This document shows, piece by piece, positions 5,500-13,391 of a stretch of 13,624 nt of DNA. The stretch is from Deltaproteobacteria bacterium (GTDB lineage: Bacteria; Desulfobacterota; Binatia; UBA9968). A program made the translations under genes and the position numbers. Location: NCBI GenBank assembly GCA_023250495.1, contig JAHFAP010000062.1, positions 1-13,624 of the forward strand, written 5' to 3'. The notes beneath the pieces were generated by a model. It was not told where the DNA came from and did no database searches. It saw only the letters and a program-made list of their open reading frames with translations. Each line of letters opens with the position of its first letter. The first letter of the stretch is position 1.

Positions 5500-6306
5500 A
5501 TGATCAGCGTCGAAGGAGAACGGATCGAAGTCATTGACGCGCACTCGCACATGGGAGCGAGAAAAAAGCTTGCCATCCACCAGATTCCTCCGATCATGAA
5601 ATTCATGGCGGAGGACATGCTGGCTTCGATGGACGGCGCCGGCGTGGATGGGGTTGTTACGTTCGCCATCGGGATCGGAGAGCCGTCGGATTACAGAGAG
5701 ACCAATCAGTACATTGCCGACGCTATGAAACAGCACCCGGGACGCATCCACGGCTTCATGCGATTGAGTCCTGGGATGGGTCCAAAGGATACGCTCAAGG
5801 TCTTGGAGGAAGGGGTCAAGCTCGGACTCAAAGGGATCAAGATCCATCCTCTGATCGAAAATTGCCCGGCCAACGACAAAGCAAAGGTCTATCCGCTCAT
5901 GGAGGCGGCGCAGCATCACGGCCTGACCGTTCTCTTTCACTGCGGTCTGGGGGAAAATGCCAGTCCGAAGCGGCTCGGGGAGGTAGCCAGAGATTTCCGC
6001 AAGCTCCCCATCATCATGGGCCATTCGGGGCTGGTGGAAGGCGTGAGAGAAGTGGTCGAGATCGCCAAGAAGTATGACAATGTCCACATGGACAGCTCGG
6101 GCGTGGGATGGCTGCCGTTCTTCTGCGAGTCGATCGCATGGGCCGGGCCTGACCGGGTCCTTTACGGCTCTGATCATCCGTTCAACCCGATGGACTGGGA
6201 GATTGAGAAGATCGTCAAGCACGCTCAACGTCACCTAAAGCTCAAGATCGAAGATCTCCGGCTCATAATGGCGGGAAACATCAAGCGATTGCTTAAGATC
6301 CAATAG
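5500..6306 (+). CDS. Amidohydrolase-2 family metal-dependent hydrolase
   Basis: A 268-residue TIM-barrel protein of the amidohydrolase-2 type. Metal and catalytic residues are visible in order: H15 and H17 (VIDAHSHMG), H116 (GIKIHPL), H147 (LFHCG), H175 (IMGHSG), and D225 (LYGSDHPFNP). The family includes hydrolases, hydratases and non-oxidative decarboxylases of aromatic and keto acids, and the substrate here cannot be assigned. The start is set at ATG 5500 with GGAGG at 5491-5495, because the family begins shortly before the HxH motif. An in-frame ATG at 5431 is a weaker alternative. The gene precedes a solute-binding protein by 86 bp on the same strand and diverges from the OCD-family gene, suggesting a shared pathway. 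Confidence 0.85.
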   Translation: MISVEGERIEVIDAHSHMGARKKLAIHQIPPIMKFMAEDMLASMDGAGVDGVVTFAIGIGEPSDYRETNQYIADAMKQHPGRIHGFMRLSPGMGPKDTLKVLEEGVKLGLKGIKIHPLIENCPANDKAKVYPLMEAAQHHGLTVLFHCGLGENASPKRLGEVARDFRKLPIIMGHSGLVEGVREVVEIAKKYDNVHMDSSGVGWLPFFCESIAWAGPDRVLYGSDHPFNPMDWEIEKIVKHAQRHLKLKIEDLRLIMAGNIKRLLKIQ

Positions 6307-6392
6307 TTGGAGGAAGAGAAGAGGTGCACCGCCGGTTTTAGGGCGTGGCGGCATGTAAAGACCATTTAGTGGGGACTAGAAAGGAGAAAAAA

Positions 6393-7481
6393 ATGGCGAA
6401 GATCCTTTATGACAAGAGAGGTACGCTCCGTTTCACTGCTCCAGTCCGGCTCTTCCTAGCCCTGCTTGTAGTCGCCTGCGGCGGCGCAAAGGTTTTCGCC
6501 CAGACAGGCAAAGCGCCCGAGCTGGAGCAGGCGGCGAAAAAAGAGGGAAGGCTCAGGATCGTTGTCTTTCCCAGCTTGACCCCTTTGGGAGAGGCCTTTG
6601 AGAAAAAATATGGCATCAAGGTCGAAGGCATCTATGTCGGCGATCCGGACATTCTGCGCAAGGTCAGCACGGAATCGGACGCGGGCATTTTTGAGGTCGA
6701 TGTTTTTGCTACCGCTACAGGCCCCACCGGAAGTAAGCTCAACAAGTGGGCCCTAGCCTATGCCCCTGCGGGGCATGAGAAGGTAGCCAAGGTCAAGGAG
6801 GCGCTGCCGGCCGATTGGAACCAGATGCCGCTCTTCAATCACGTGGTCGGCGTCATTTATAACAAAGATCTGGTCCCGCCTAACCAGGTTCCCAAGAGCA
6901 TCTACGATCTTCTGAGGCCCGAATTTAAGGGAAAGATCATCTCCAGGACGCCGTGGCTTGGATCCAATTACCTGACGCACATCCTTTCGTATTTCACCTG
7001 GTTCAACCAGGACATGAATAAGTGGACGGACTATTGGACGCGCTTCAAGGCCAACGTCGGCCGATACGAATCCGCCTTTCCGACATTGCACTTTGCCGTG
7101 GGGCTTAAGGAATTTTCGCTGGGCGCCTTCACGCTTCCTTACACGGCTACGCTCTGGGGTCCCACCTATCCGGGCCTGGCCTACTCGAGTTTCAAGGAGG
7201 GAGGGATCTGGTGGCCGAATATGGCCGTCATTCACAAGAACGCTCCCCATCCCAATGCGGCCAAGCTCTTTGTCAACTTCCTGATCGCTCCTGAGGGGCA
7301 AAGGTTGTTCGCTGAAGGCGGGAACATACCGGCCAACCAGGATGTTCCGGCAACGTCTGAGTTGAAGCAGGCCCTAGAGGGAATCAAGCTCTTCAACGGA
7401 CAGCTGCAGAGCATCCTGGTCAGAGAGGATGTGGAGAAGGGAGAGGAGTGGAGGAAGAGGATCCAAAAGATCTTTCAGTAA
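6393..7481 (+). CDS. ABC transporter periplasmic solute-binding protein (Fe/thiamine/polyamine-type fold)
   Basis: A 362-residue extracellular solute-binding protein. It begins with a basic N-region and a hydrophobic core (VRLFLALLVVACGG). Cleavage could follow VFA at residue 36, or lipidation could occur at Cys29 in VVAC. The mature protein has the cluster-D pattern: LEQAAKKEGRLRIVVF, FEKKYGIKVE, FEVDVFATAT, PLFNHVVGVIYNKDLV, then IYDLLRPEFKGKI and NAAKLFVNFLIAPEGQ. The ligand is unknown; relatives bind ferric iron, thiamine, phosphonates or polyamines. ATG 6393 follows AAGGAG by 6 nt and places the signal peptide correctly. An upstream in-frame extension to 6345 lacks these features. The matching permease is convergent, with only 4 bp between the two stop codons. 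Confidence 0.88.
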   Translation: MAKILYDKRGTLRFTAPVRLFLALLVVACGGAKVFAQTGKAPELEQAAKKEGRLRIVVFPSLTPLGEAFEKKYGIKVEGIYVGDPDILRKVSTESDAGIFEVDVFATATGPTGSKLNKWALAYAPAGHEKVAKVKEALPADWNQMPLFNHVVGVIYNKDLVPPNQVPKSIYDLLRPEFKGKIISRTPWLGSNYLTHILSYFTWFNQDMNKWTDYWTRFKANVGRYESAFPTLHFAVGLKEFSLGAFTLPYTATLWGPTYPGLAYSSFKEGGIWWPNMAVIHKNAPHPNAAKLFVNFLIAPEGQRLFAEGGNIPANQDVPATSELKQALEGIKLFNGQLQSILVREDVEKGEEWRKRIQKIFQ

Positions 7482-7485
7482 GTCT

Positions 7486-9177
7486 CTACAGAGCCACATT
7501 GATCCTTCTAGCGACGGCGGCATGGAGGCCCAGCGATAGAAGCAACATTAAGGCTCCCAGAACCGCGCCGACGCCGAGCGAGCCTTCTTCGAAGGCCCTG
7601 AGGAACAGGAGCGTGGATAACACTTCGTTGCCAAACGAGAAAAGAATAATGGCCCCGGCGAACTCTCTGATGTAGATCTGGAAAAGCAGAATCCAGACCG
7701 AGAAAAGGCCTCCCCTGAGAAATGGAACGACGATCCTCACGATGGTCCTGAGCGGCCCGGCGCCAGAGATCCACGACGCCTCTTCGAGCTCTTTATGGAA
7801 TTGAAATAGGAAAGGGCTCAAGGTCCTAAGGGCGAACGGAAGATAATTCCCCACAAAATAGGCAAGCAAAATCCACAGGGTCCCGTAGAAGGGGCTCCTG
7901 ATATAAACCCACACAAAGCCTATCGCCAAGACGGTGCCGGGGAAGGCCAGGGGCAGCATGGTTGTTCCCTCGATCAGGCCTTTGAACTTGGCGTTGCTGC
8001 GGATGAGGAGGTAGCCCAAAGCAAACGCCAGCGCGACCGATAGGGTGGCGCCGACAGAGGAGAGAATCAGCGTATTTTTCAAGGCGCGCCAGAAGACGGT
8101 GTCGTTCAGGGCCCGCGTCCAGTGCTTCAACGTTAGGTGGGTCAAAAGCTCCAGGCTGGGCGAGGAAATAAATTCCGAAAATGAAAGGAGCACGATGACA
8201 AGGGCGGGGAGAATCATCACCACAAAAAAGTAGAGCGAGAGAACCGACACGGCGGCGTATCGCCAAGGCCCCAGCTTTTGGACGCTCCTCGCGGGCGGCT
8301 TGCCTGCGATGGTAACGAATTTTTCCACCCTTTTGACCAGGCGGCGGTAGAGGAAGAGCATGGTCATGGTGATGGGGATGACCATCATCGCCAGGGCCGC
8401 TGCGGTGTTGTAGTAGTTCAGAGATTGGTAATCAGTGGCGATCAGCTGGAAGATGGCGGTGGTGAAAACGAAGACGCCTCCCGGCAGGCCGATAATAATG
8501 GGCACCTCTAAGGTGATGATTCCTATGATAAAGACCAGCATGAAGGCCGAGAGCATCAGGGGACGCACGACCGGAAGCGTGACCCTGAAAAAGGTTCCGA
8601 GCAGACTATTCCCGCAGACCAGAGACTGTTCTTCCAGCGAGGGGTCCATGAGACGGAAGGCGCTGAGAGCTATGAGAAAGACGATCGGAGACTCGTAGAG
8701 GACCATGAGAAAAACCATGCCGGGGAAAGAGTAGATATTGAGGAGAGGCGCGCCGAAGAACTCTCGGAAAAGGACGTTGAGGACGCCGATTTTGGGACTG
8801 AGGAGCAGCATCCATGCCAGCGCCGCTATGATGACCGGAAAGGCCCTGGGAAGGATGGCGAGCTGCTCGAAGAGGCGACCGTAGGGCATGTCCGTTCTCT
8901 CGACCAGGTAGGCCGTGGCCACGCCCAAGGCGACGGATAGGATCGCCACCAAGAAGGCAAAGACAAGCGAGTTTAGGAAGAGGACGGGTAGAGTTGCCGG
9001 GATGGTCATGGAGAGGGCCCTGGACCAGTTGTCCAGGGTCAGGTGGCCGCTTTTGGCGACGGGCGAATCTGACCAGAAGCTCCCAAAAACCAGAGCGCAG
9101 ATAGGGAGAAAAACGATGAAGCCGACAACGACGATGAGGATCATCAAAATAATCCTCCCGGCGCTGGAACTATGCAC
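7486..9177 (-). CDS. ABC transporter permease, two fused permease domains (FbpB/ThiP type)
   Basis: A 563-residue inner-membrane protein made of two tandem permease modules, about 12 predicted membrane segments. Each half has an EAA-type loop for ATPase contact: residues 182-204 (EEQSLVCGNSLLGTFFRVTL) and 465-488 (EEASWISGAGPLRTIVRIVV). Such fused permeases serve ferric iron, thiamine and related importers, matching the binding-protein type next door. The start is GTG 9177 with GGAGG 6 nt upstream. No ATP-binding subunit is encoded in the window, so one must be supplied from elsewhere. The gene runs opposite to the binding protein, an unusual layout for one transporter. Confidence 0.9.
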   Translation of the reverse strand: MHSSSAGRIILMILIVVVGFIVFLPICALVFGSFWSDSPVAKSGHLTLDNWSRALSMTIPATLPVLFLNSLVFAFLVAILSVALGVATAYLVERTDMPYGRLFEQLAILPRAFPVIIAALAWMLLLSPKIGVLNVLFREFFGAPLLNIYSFPGMVFLMVLYESPIVFLIALSAFRLMDPSLEEQSLVCGNSLLGTFFRVTLPVVRPLMLSAFMLVFIIGIITLEVPIIIGLPGGVFVFTTAIFQLIATDYQSLNYYNTAAALAMMVIPITMTMLFLYRRLVKRVEKFVTIAGKPPARSVQKLGPWRYAAVSVLSLYFFVVMILPALVIVLLSFSEFISSPSLELLTHLTLKHWTRALNDTVFWRALKNTLILSSVGATLSVALAFALGYLLIRSNAKFKGLIEGTTMLPLAFPGTVLAIGFVWVYIRSPFYGTLWILLAYFVGNYLPFALRTLSPFLFQFHKELEEASWISGAGPLRTIVRIVVPFLRGGLFSVWILLFQIYIREFAGAIILFSFGNEVLSTLLFLRAFEEGSLGVGAVLGALMLLLSLGLHAAVARRINVAL

Positions 9178-9265
9178 GGATGGCCTCCATGGCGCGGTCC
9201 TAGATCTTTTAGCACGAGAGTGAATCTTTTGGGTAGGAGGAAAGTTTGGGACTTGTTTTTTGCTC

Positions 9266-9294
9266 TTGCCAGGGAGCTGCGCTTGAAATAGTAT
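9266..9294 (+). promoter_or_regulatory. Candidate promoter for the HAD-like gene
   Basis: TTGCCA (9266-9271, 5 of 6 to consensus), a 17-nt spacer and TAGTAT (9289-9294, 4 of 6) predict initiation near 9301. That excludes the upstream in-frame TTG at 9298 and supports ATG 9334 as the start. Confidence 0.42.
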
Positions 9295-9333
9295 TTCTTG
9301 AAGGGTGGCTATAACGAAAGGGGGGACTGTGCG

Positions 9334-10092
9334 ATGAGCGCAAGCATGCCTACCTCCACGCTTTTAGTCCGGACGATGTCGGACACGGTCGAGACCGACA
9401 TCCGCCGGGTCCATGTGATCGCCAATGAAGTCCTGCCGCGCTATAACAAGCGCCCGCTGTCGTTTGAACAGTTGCGCAAGCTCGCCGATGGGCCGTTCGA
9501 CCTGTTCCTGATCCCGCTCGTCTTCGAGAGCGATTATCAAAGAGATCCGTCGGTCATCTTCAACGAAGAAAAACGGCAGGAGATCAGAGACCACGCCTTG
9601 GAGATCGCCGCCAAGCACGGTTACGACACGACCCCGCCCGATTTAGTTCCCGGCATAGAAGCGTCGCTTCGGAGCAGCCGGGAGGCGGGACTGGTCAATA
9701 TCCTGATGACCACCGGCGGGAGGCGCTTCAAGCACCAGGCGATGGAAGAGCGCGGCCTGGGAAAATCCTTCGAGGACATCATCGATAGAGAACAAACCTA
9801 CTTCAGAAAAGAGCAGGGCATCTATCATCTCTTCAGACAGCGGAAAGACAAGTTCCTCCGCGTCATTCTCATCTCCGGGACGTCGTCTTACATCAGGGCG
9901 GGAAACAATCTCGAGCGGCTCGCGGTCGTAGGGAAGCGCCTCGAGGTGTTCACTGTCGCGTTGGCGACCGATCACTCCTACAATGATGAGGAGACTCTGC
10001 TCGCGGCAAAGCCCAAGATGATCATCCACGGCCTGCATGAGCTGACGCCTGCGTTAAGGGAGCGCGGCTTGATTCCAGCCTCTGCCGCTTGA
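9334..10092 (+). CDS. HAD-fold protein with degenerate catalytic motifs
   Basis: A 252-residue protein whose layout is that of a subfamily IA haloacid-dehalogenase hydrolase: an N-terminal strand LLVRTMSDTVETD (residues 10-22), a helical cap, VPGIEASLRSSREAGLVNIL, motif II TTGGRRF (126-132), GLGKSFEDII, RKEQGIYHLF, VILISGTSSYIRAGNN, and KMIIHGLHEL. The DxDGT nucleophile motif reads VRTMSDT, so no DxD is present. The VGDs..D motif reads ISGTSS, so those acids are missing too. Motif II Thr and a motif III Lys (K159) remain. Phosphatase activity of the usual kind is therefore unlikely; a binding or regulatory role is possible. The start is ATG 9334 behind a G-rich ribosome site. The MFS gene follows by 68 bp. 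Confidence 0.68.
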   Translation: MSASMPTSTLLVRTMSDTVETDIRRVHVIANEVLPRYNKRPLSFEQLRKLADGPFDLFLIPLVFESDYQRDPSVIFNEEKRQEIRDHALEIAAKHGYDTTPPDLVPGIEASLRSSREAGLVNILMTTGGRRFKHQAMEERGLGKSFEDIIDREQTYFRKEQGIYHLFRQRKDKFLRVILISGTSSYIRAGNNLERLAVVGKRLEVFTVALATDHSYNDEETLLAAKPKMIIHGLHELTPALRERGLIPASAA

Positions 10093-10160
10093 AATCTTTT
10101 CCGCCGAAACTCTCCAAAAGCTTGTAACTCGTCGGCTGCTGGTGGTAGTCTGCGAAAAAT

Positions 10161-11372
10161 ATGGAGCAGACGCAGACACAAACCCAGACTTTGACGATGC
10201 CCGCGGTTTCCTGGAACCGCCTGGCCACGACCGCTGTAGCGCACATGACCGAGCATCTTTATGTTGGGGTCACGACCATGGCCCTTCCTGTGATTGCATC
10301 GGCCATGGGATTGAGCATGGCCCAAGCAGGCTCTCTGGTCTCCACGCGCTATCTTGTGGCGGGGCTTGCCAATATTCCCTCTGGATTTTTGGCCGATCTG
10401 ATCAGGCGGCGAAACGTTCTGCTTGGCTCGTGTCTCGTCTTCCTCGGGCTCGGAAGTCTGCTCATGAGCTTCGCGCCGAGCTTCTGGCCGCTCTTGGTCT
10501 TCATGGCGATCGGCGGGCTCGGCGCCGGCAGCTTTCATCCTCAGTCGCTGGCGATCTTATCGTCAGCCTACCGCGAGCGGCGCGCGCTTGCCTTGGGAGT
10601 TCATGATAGCGCGGCCAATCTGGGGGAGGTCATCGCTCCCCTAACCATCGGAGCGCTGCTGACCTACACGGATTGGCGCACGACGCTGCAGATCTGGGCG
10701 GCGCCGGGGCTGGTCGTGGGCCTCTCTTACGCGCTGTTTTGCCCCGAGGTCAATCGCTCGCTGAATCGCGGTGGGCGGCTTAAAAAACTGCTGTGGCAAG
10801 ATGTCGTGAAGAACCGCGATGTCCTGGTGATGTTTTTCGTCTCAGTCTTCAGGACGCTCGGCCAGAGCGCGCTGACGGTTTTTTTGCCTCTGTACCTGAC
10901 GCTTCATTTGAAACTCTCCGTGGGCGCGATGGGTTTCTATATCTCGACTCTTTTCTTGTTCGCCGGAATCGCCCCGACCTTTTCCGGCTGGGTCTCAGAC
11001 CGCATCGGCCGCGTGCCATTGATCGTCATCGGCTCCGCGCTCGCGGCTCTCTCCGTCGTCGCGCTTCCCCATCTCTCTCCTGGAATCCCTCTGGGTATCG
11101 GCTGTGGTATGGTCGGAGGGCTGCTCTGGGCCGTGAGGCCGGTCGTCTTCGCCGCTGCTATGGAGATGGCGCCGCCGGAGTTGGCCGGTACGCTGGTGGG
11201 ATTTTTCTATAGCGGAAACATGGGGCTGTCGTTTTTGGCGCCCATTTTGGCGGGATTGGTCGCTGACGCCTACGGCCTGCCGGCGGCCGTCACGTTTATC
11301 GGGATCTTCCCGCTCCTTGCCTGCGTCGTGCCGCTTGGCCTGCTCAGGGGAAGAGCAGTTCAGCTCGTCTAG
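10161..11372 (+). CDS. Major facilitator superfamily transporter (FsR-like)
   Basis: A 403-residue inner-membrane protein with about 12 hydrophobic segments. The first loop carries GFLADLIRRRNVLLG and the symmetrical loop in the second half GWVSDRIGRVPLIVIG, the MFS motif A positions. AGSFHPQSLAILSSAY and HDSAANLGEVIAPL resemble the fosmidomycin-resistance (Fsr) group of exporters, so efflux of a small molecule is a reasonable guess. The N-terminal tail is a QTQTQTQT repeat from a 6-nt period at 10164-10190. The ribosome site at ATG 10161 is weak; ATG 10197 is possible but has none. It lies 68 bp after the HAD-like gene and may share its transcript. Its stop overlaps the radC stop. Confidence 0.87.
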   Translation: MEQTQTQTQTLTMPAVSWNRLATTAVAHMTEHLYVGVTTMALPVIASAMGLSMAQAGSLVSTRYLVAGLANIPSGFLADLIRRRNVLLGSCLVFLGLGSLLMSFAPSFWPLLVFMAIGGLGAGSFHPQSLAILSSAYRERRALALGVHDSAANLGEVIAPLTIGALLTYTDWRTTLQIWAAPGLVVGLSYALFCPEVNRSLNRGGRLKKLLWQDVVKNRDVLVMFFVSVFRTLGQSALTVFLPLYLTLHLKLSVGAMGFYISTLFLFAGIAPTFSGWVSDRIGRVPLIVIGSALAALSVVALPHLSPGIPLGIGCGMVGGLLWAVRPVVFAAAMEMAPPELAGTLVGFFYSGNMGLSFLAPILAGLVADAYGLPAAVTFIGIFPLLACVVPLGLLRGRAVQLV

Positions 11373-12061
11373 AGCACCCCGCGGTCGCTGAAGCTAAAAT
11401 AGCGGCCGTGACCGATCACGACGTGATCTAAGACTCGGATGCCCATAACCTCCCCGACTTCTTTCAATCTGCGCGTGATCTCGAGATCCTCCGGGCTGGG
11501 CGCCGGGTCGCCGCTCGGATGGTTGTGGACGAAGATCACCGCGGCGGCGGATTCGCGGATCACCGGATTGTAGACCTCCCGCGGATGGACCAGGGAGGCG
11601 GTGAGAGAGCCCTCCGAGATCTTCACTTCGCGGATCTTGCGGTTTTTGTTGGTAAGCAGGACGACGTAAAAAATCTCCCGCTTCTCTTTTTCGAGTCGCT
11701 CGGCGAAGTGGCGGAAGACATCCTCGGAGGAGCGCAGCGCTTGCCCCGCTTCCCACTTCCCTCGTCCCAATCGCCGGCCGATCTCCAGGCCGGCTTTGAG
11801 CTGCGCGGTCTTCGCAGGGCCGATGCCCTTGATCGTTTTCAGCTCTGCAACGGGCGCGCCGTCGAGGCCTTTTAGACCTCCGAATCGGTTTAGCAGAAGC
11901 CGCGCATGATCGAGAGCGCTCTCGCCGGTACTGGCATTGCCGGTGCGCAAAAGGATCGCGAGCAGCTCCGTATCGGAAAGTGCTTCGGCTCCCTTGTCGA
12001 GAAGCTTTTCTCTGGGCCGGTCCTCCTCGGGCCAGTCTTTGATCGGCTGATACCGCGCCAT
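11369..12061 (-). CDS. radC: RadC family protein (JAMM/MPN+ domain)
   Basis: A 230-residue, full-length RadC. The N-terminal part has RPREKLLDKGAEALSDTELLAILLRTG and a helix-hairpin-helix IKGIGPAKTAQLKAGLEIG (residues 77-95). The C-terminal MPN+ domain has VHPREVYNPVIRES and the JAMM zinc motif VHNHPSGDPAPSPEDLEIT, with H179, H181 and D192. Historically named a DNA repair protein, its biochemical role remains unsettled and it is not essential for repair in E. coli. It follows the RlmI-like gene by 50 bp on the same strand. GAAGG lies upstream of ATG 12061. Its TAG stop and the MFS stop share the palindrome CTAG at 11369-11372. Confidence 0.95.
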   Translation of the reverse strand: MARYQPIKDWPEEDRPREKLLDKGAEALSDTELLAILLRTGNASTGESALDHARLLLNRFGGLKGLDGAPVAELKTIKGIGPAKTAQLKAGLEIGRRLGRGKWEAGQALRSSEDVFRHFAERLEKEKREIFYVVLLTNKNRKIREVKISEGSLTASLVHPREVYNPVIRESAAAVIFVHNHPSGDPAPSPEDLEITRRLKEVGEVMGIRVLDHVVIGHGRYFSFSDRGVL

Positions 12062-12111
12062 AAGAAGACACCTTCGTGAAGGCGAGGCTGCTTATAGCAC
12101 AGCGCTGTCTG

Positions 12112-13284
12112 CTACTCCAATGGCTGGAGGAGCAATCCTTTGAGATACTCGCCTTCGGGATGGTGCAGGCTGACCGGATGATCGGGCGGGTGGCCGACTC
12201 TTTTGATGATCTGAACTCTCCGGCCGGCGTCCACGGCCGCGCCGAAGACGATCTTCTGAAACAGATCTAAAGACAAATGCTGCGAGCAGCAGAAGGTAAG
12301 GAGCAGTCCGCCGGGCTTGAGCAGCCTGAGAGCGTGGAGGTTCAGGAACTTATAGCTGCCCGCCGCCGCCGCGACATCCCCGCGCTTGTGGGCGAGAGAG
12401 GGCGGATCGAGAACAACGATGTCACGCTGCTCCGTGCAGCTCTTGAGGTAAGAGAAAGCGTCTGCTCTTAGGAGATCCTGATCGGCGACGGAGAAGCCGT
12501 TGAGATCGAAGCTCTGCCTGGCCAAGTCCAAAGCTGATCTTGAGGACTCCACGGAGATCACTCGCTTGGCGCCTGCCTTAAGGGCGTACGCCGCAAAGCC
12601 GCCGGTATAGGCGAAGCAGTTGAGAACCGTCATGTCGCGCGCCAGCGATGAGAGGAGGGCGCGATTGTCTCTCTGGTCCAGAAAGAAGCCCGTCTTCTGA
12701 CCCTTTCTCACATCGGCGAGGAAACTAATCTGGTTCTCTTCGATCCGGACCAACTCCGGAGGCTCTTCACCGGCGAGAACGCCGACCGAAGGCGGAAGCT
12801 CCTCCTCGTCTCTCACCCCGCCCTCGCTCCGTTCGTAGATGCCCTTCGGCTTGAATAAGCTTGAGAGAGCATCCACCACAACTTCTTTGAGCTTGTCGAT
12901 TCCCGCGGTAAAGAACTGACAGACCAAGAAATCGCCGTAGCGGTCGACGACCAGGCCGGGAAGAAGGTCGCCTTCGCCGTTGACGACGCGATAGCTGTTG
13001 GTGTAAGGGAAGAGAAACCTCTCTCTGAGCGCGGCGGCCTGGGAGAGACGGCGGGAAAAGAAGGATGAATCGATCTCCTCCTTCTCCCAGGTGAGAATGC
13101 GCACCCGGATCTGCGATTTCGGATTGTAGAGACCGCGGGCGAGCCAGTTGCCCCGGCTGTCGAACACCTCCGCGACGGCGGCGTCCTCTGAGTCCGGGTC
13201 GGCCTTTTCAATGGCGCCGGAAAAGATCCACGGATGCCCTCTGAGTATCGGACCCTCGCGGCCTTTTTTGAGAAATACCTTCAT
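12112..13284 (-). CDS. RlmI-like class I SAM-dependent rRNA methyltransferase
   Basis: A 390-residue methyltransferase of the RlmI type; in E. coli RlmI makes m5C1962 of 23S rRNA. An N-terminal PUA-like domain begins VFLKKGREGPILRGHPWIFSGAI. It is followed by the RlmI central domain (YRVVNGEGDLLPGLVVDRYGD, 98-118), GQKTGFFLDQRDNR (195-208), SAM-binding motif I LNCFAYTGGFAAYALKAGA (221-239), DPP at 293-295, Cys332/Cys333 in TFCCSQH (candidate catalytic Cys), and HPEGEYLK near the end. Length agrees with the family. The start ATG 13284 fits the family N-terminus but has no recognisable Shine-Dalgarno, because a heptad repeat begins three bases upstream. It lies between moaC and radC on the same strand. 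Confidence 0.9.
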   Translation of the reverse strand: MKVFLKKGREGPILRGHPWIFSGAIEKADPDSEDAAVAEVFDSRGNWLARGLYNPKSQIRVRILTWEKEEIDSSFFSRRLSQAAALRERFLFPYTNSYRVVNGEGDLLPGLVVDRYGDFLVCQFFTAGIDKLKEVVVDALSSLFKPKGIYERSEGGVRDEEELPPSVGVLAGEEPPELVRIEENQISFLADVRKGQKTGFFLDQRDNRALLSSLARDMTVLNCFAYTGGFAAYALKAGAKRVISVESSRSALDLARQSFDLNGFSVADQDLLRADAFSYLKSCTEQRDIVVLDPPSLAHKRGDVAAAAGSYKFLNLHALRLLKPGGLLLTFCCSQHLSLDLFQKIVFGAAVDAGRRVQIIKRVGHPPDHPVSLHHPEGEYLKGLLLQPLE

Positions 13285-13286
13285 TA

Positions 13287-13389
13287 AGCTATCAGCAGTC
13301 AGCGATCAGCGGTCAGCTAAGAAGTTAGGTTTTTTATATCCGTTGTCTTTGTGTTGGCTGAGGGCTGAAAGCTGAAGGCTGACGGCTAG
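13287..13389. repeat. Heptad-period inverted repeat, copy 2
   Basis: The left arm is AGCTATC, AGCAGTC, AGCGATC, AGCGGTC, AGCT (13287-13318). After about 37 nt of AT-rich loop containing a T-run, the right arm is GGCTGAG, GGCTGAA, AGCTGAA, GGCTGAC, GGCTAG (13356-13389). The period is strictly 7 nt in both arms and the two arms are complementary in sense, as in copy 1. It fills the whole gap between the moaC stop and the RlmI-like start. Confidence 0.82.
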
Positions 13390-13391
13390 TT

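Noticed and set aside
5380..6234. 284-residue minus-strand open frame opposite the amidohydrolase
   Set aside because: The plus strand carries all metal-ligand motifs of the amidohydrolase; the antisense frame has no domain pattern and overlaps the divergent promoter region.
6326..6355. Possible hairpin (CCGCC/GGCGG) between the amidohydrolase and binding-protein genes
   Set aside because: The 5-bp stem with a long loop and no T-run is too weak to call a terminator.
9298..9333. TTG at 9298 as start of the HAD-like gene
   Set aside because: It has no ribosome site, lies at or before the predicted transcription start, and adds a non-conserved tail.
10164..10190. Short CAGACN-like direct repeat at the MFS N-terminus (QTQTQT)
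   Set aside because: It is a short in-frame low-complexity tail, common at protein termini, with no sign of a functional element.
11394..12071. 225-residue minus-strand frame overlapping radC in another phase
   Set aside because: It is arginine/serine-rich without motifs, whereas the chosen frame encodes a full RadC with an intact JAMM motif.
12095..12114. Palindrome ACAGCGCTGT with weak TAGC/GCTA flanks between the RlmI-like and radC genes
   Set aside because: Only 10 bp are perfectly palindromic, no T-run follows, and a sequence of this length can occur by chance; no operator or terminator call is justified.
13287..13389. Heptad repeats considered as a CRISPR array or tRNA-like element
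   Set aside because: Units are 7 nt with no spacers, the two arms have opposite sense, and no cas gene or cloverleaf is present.
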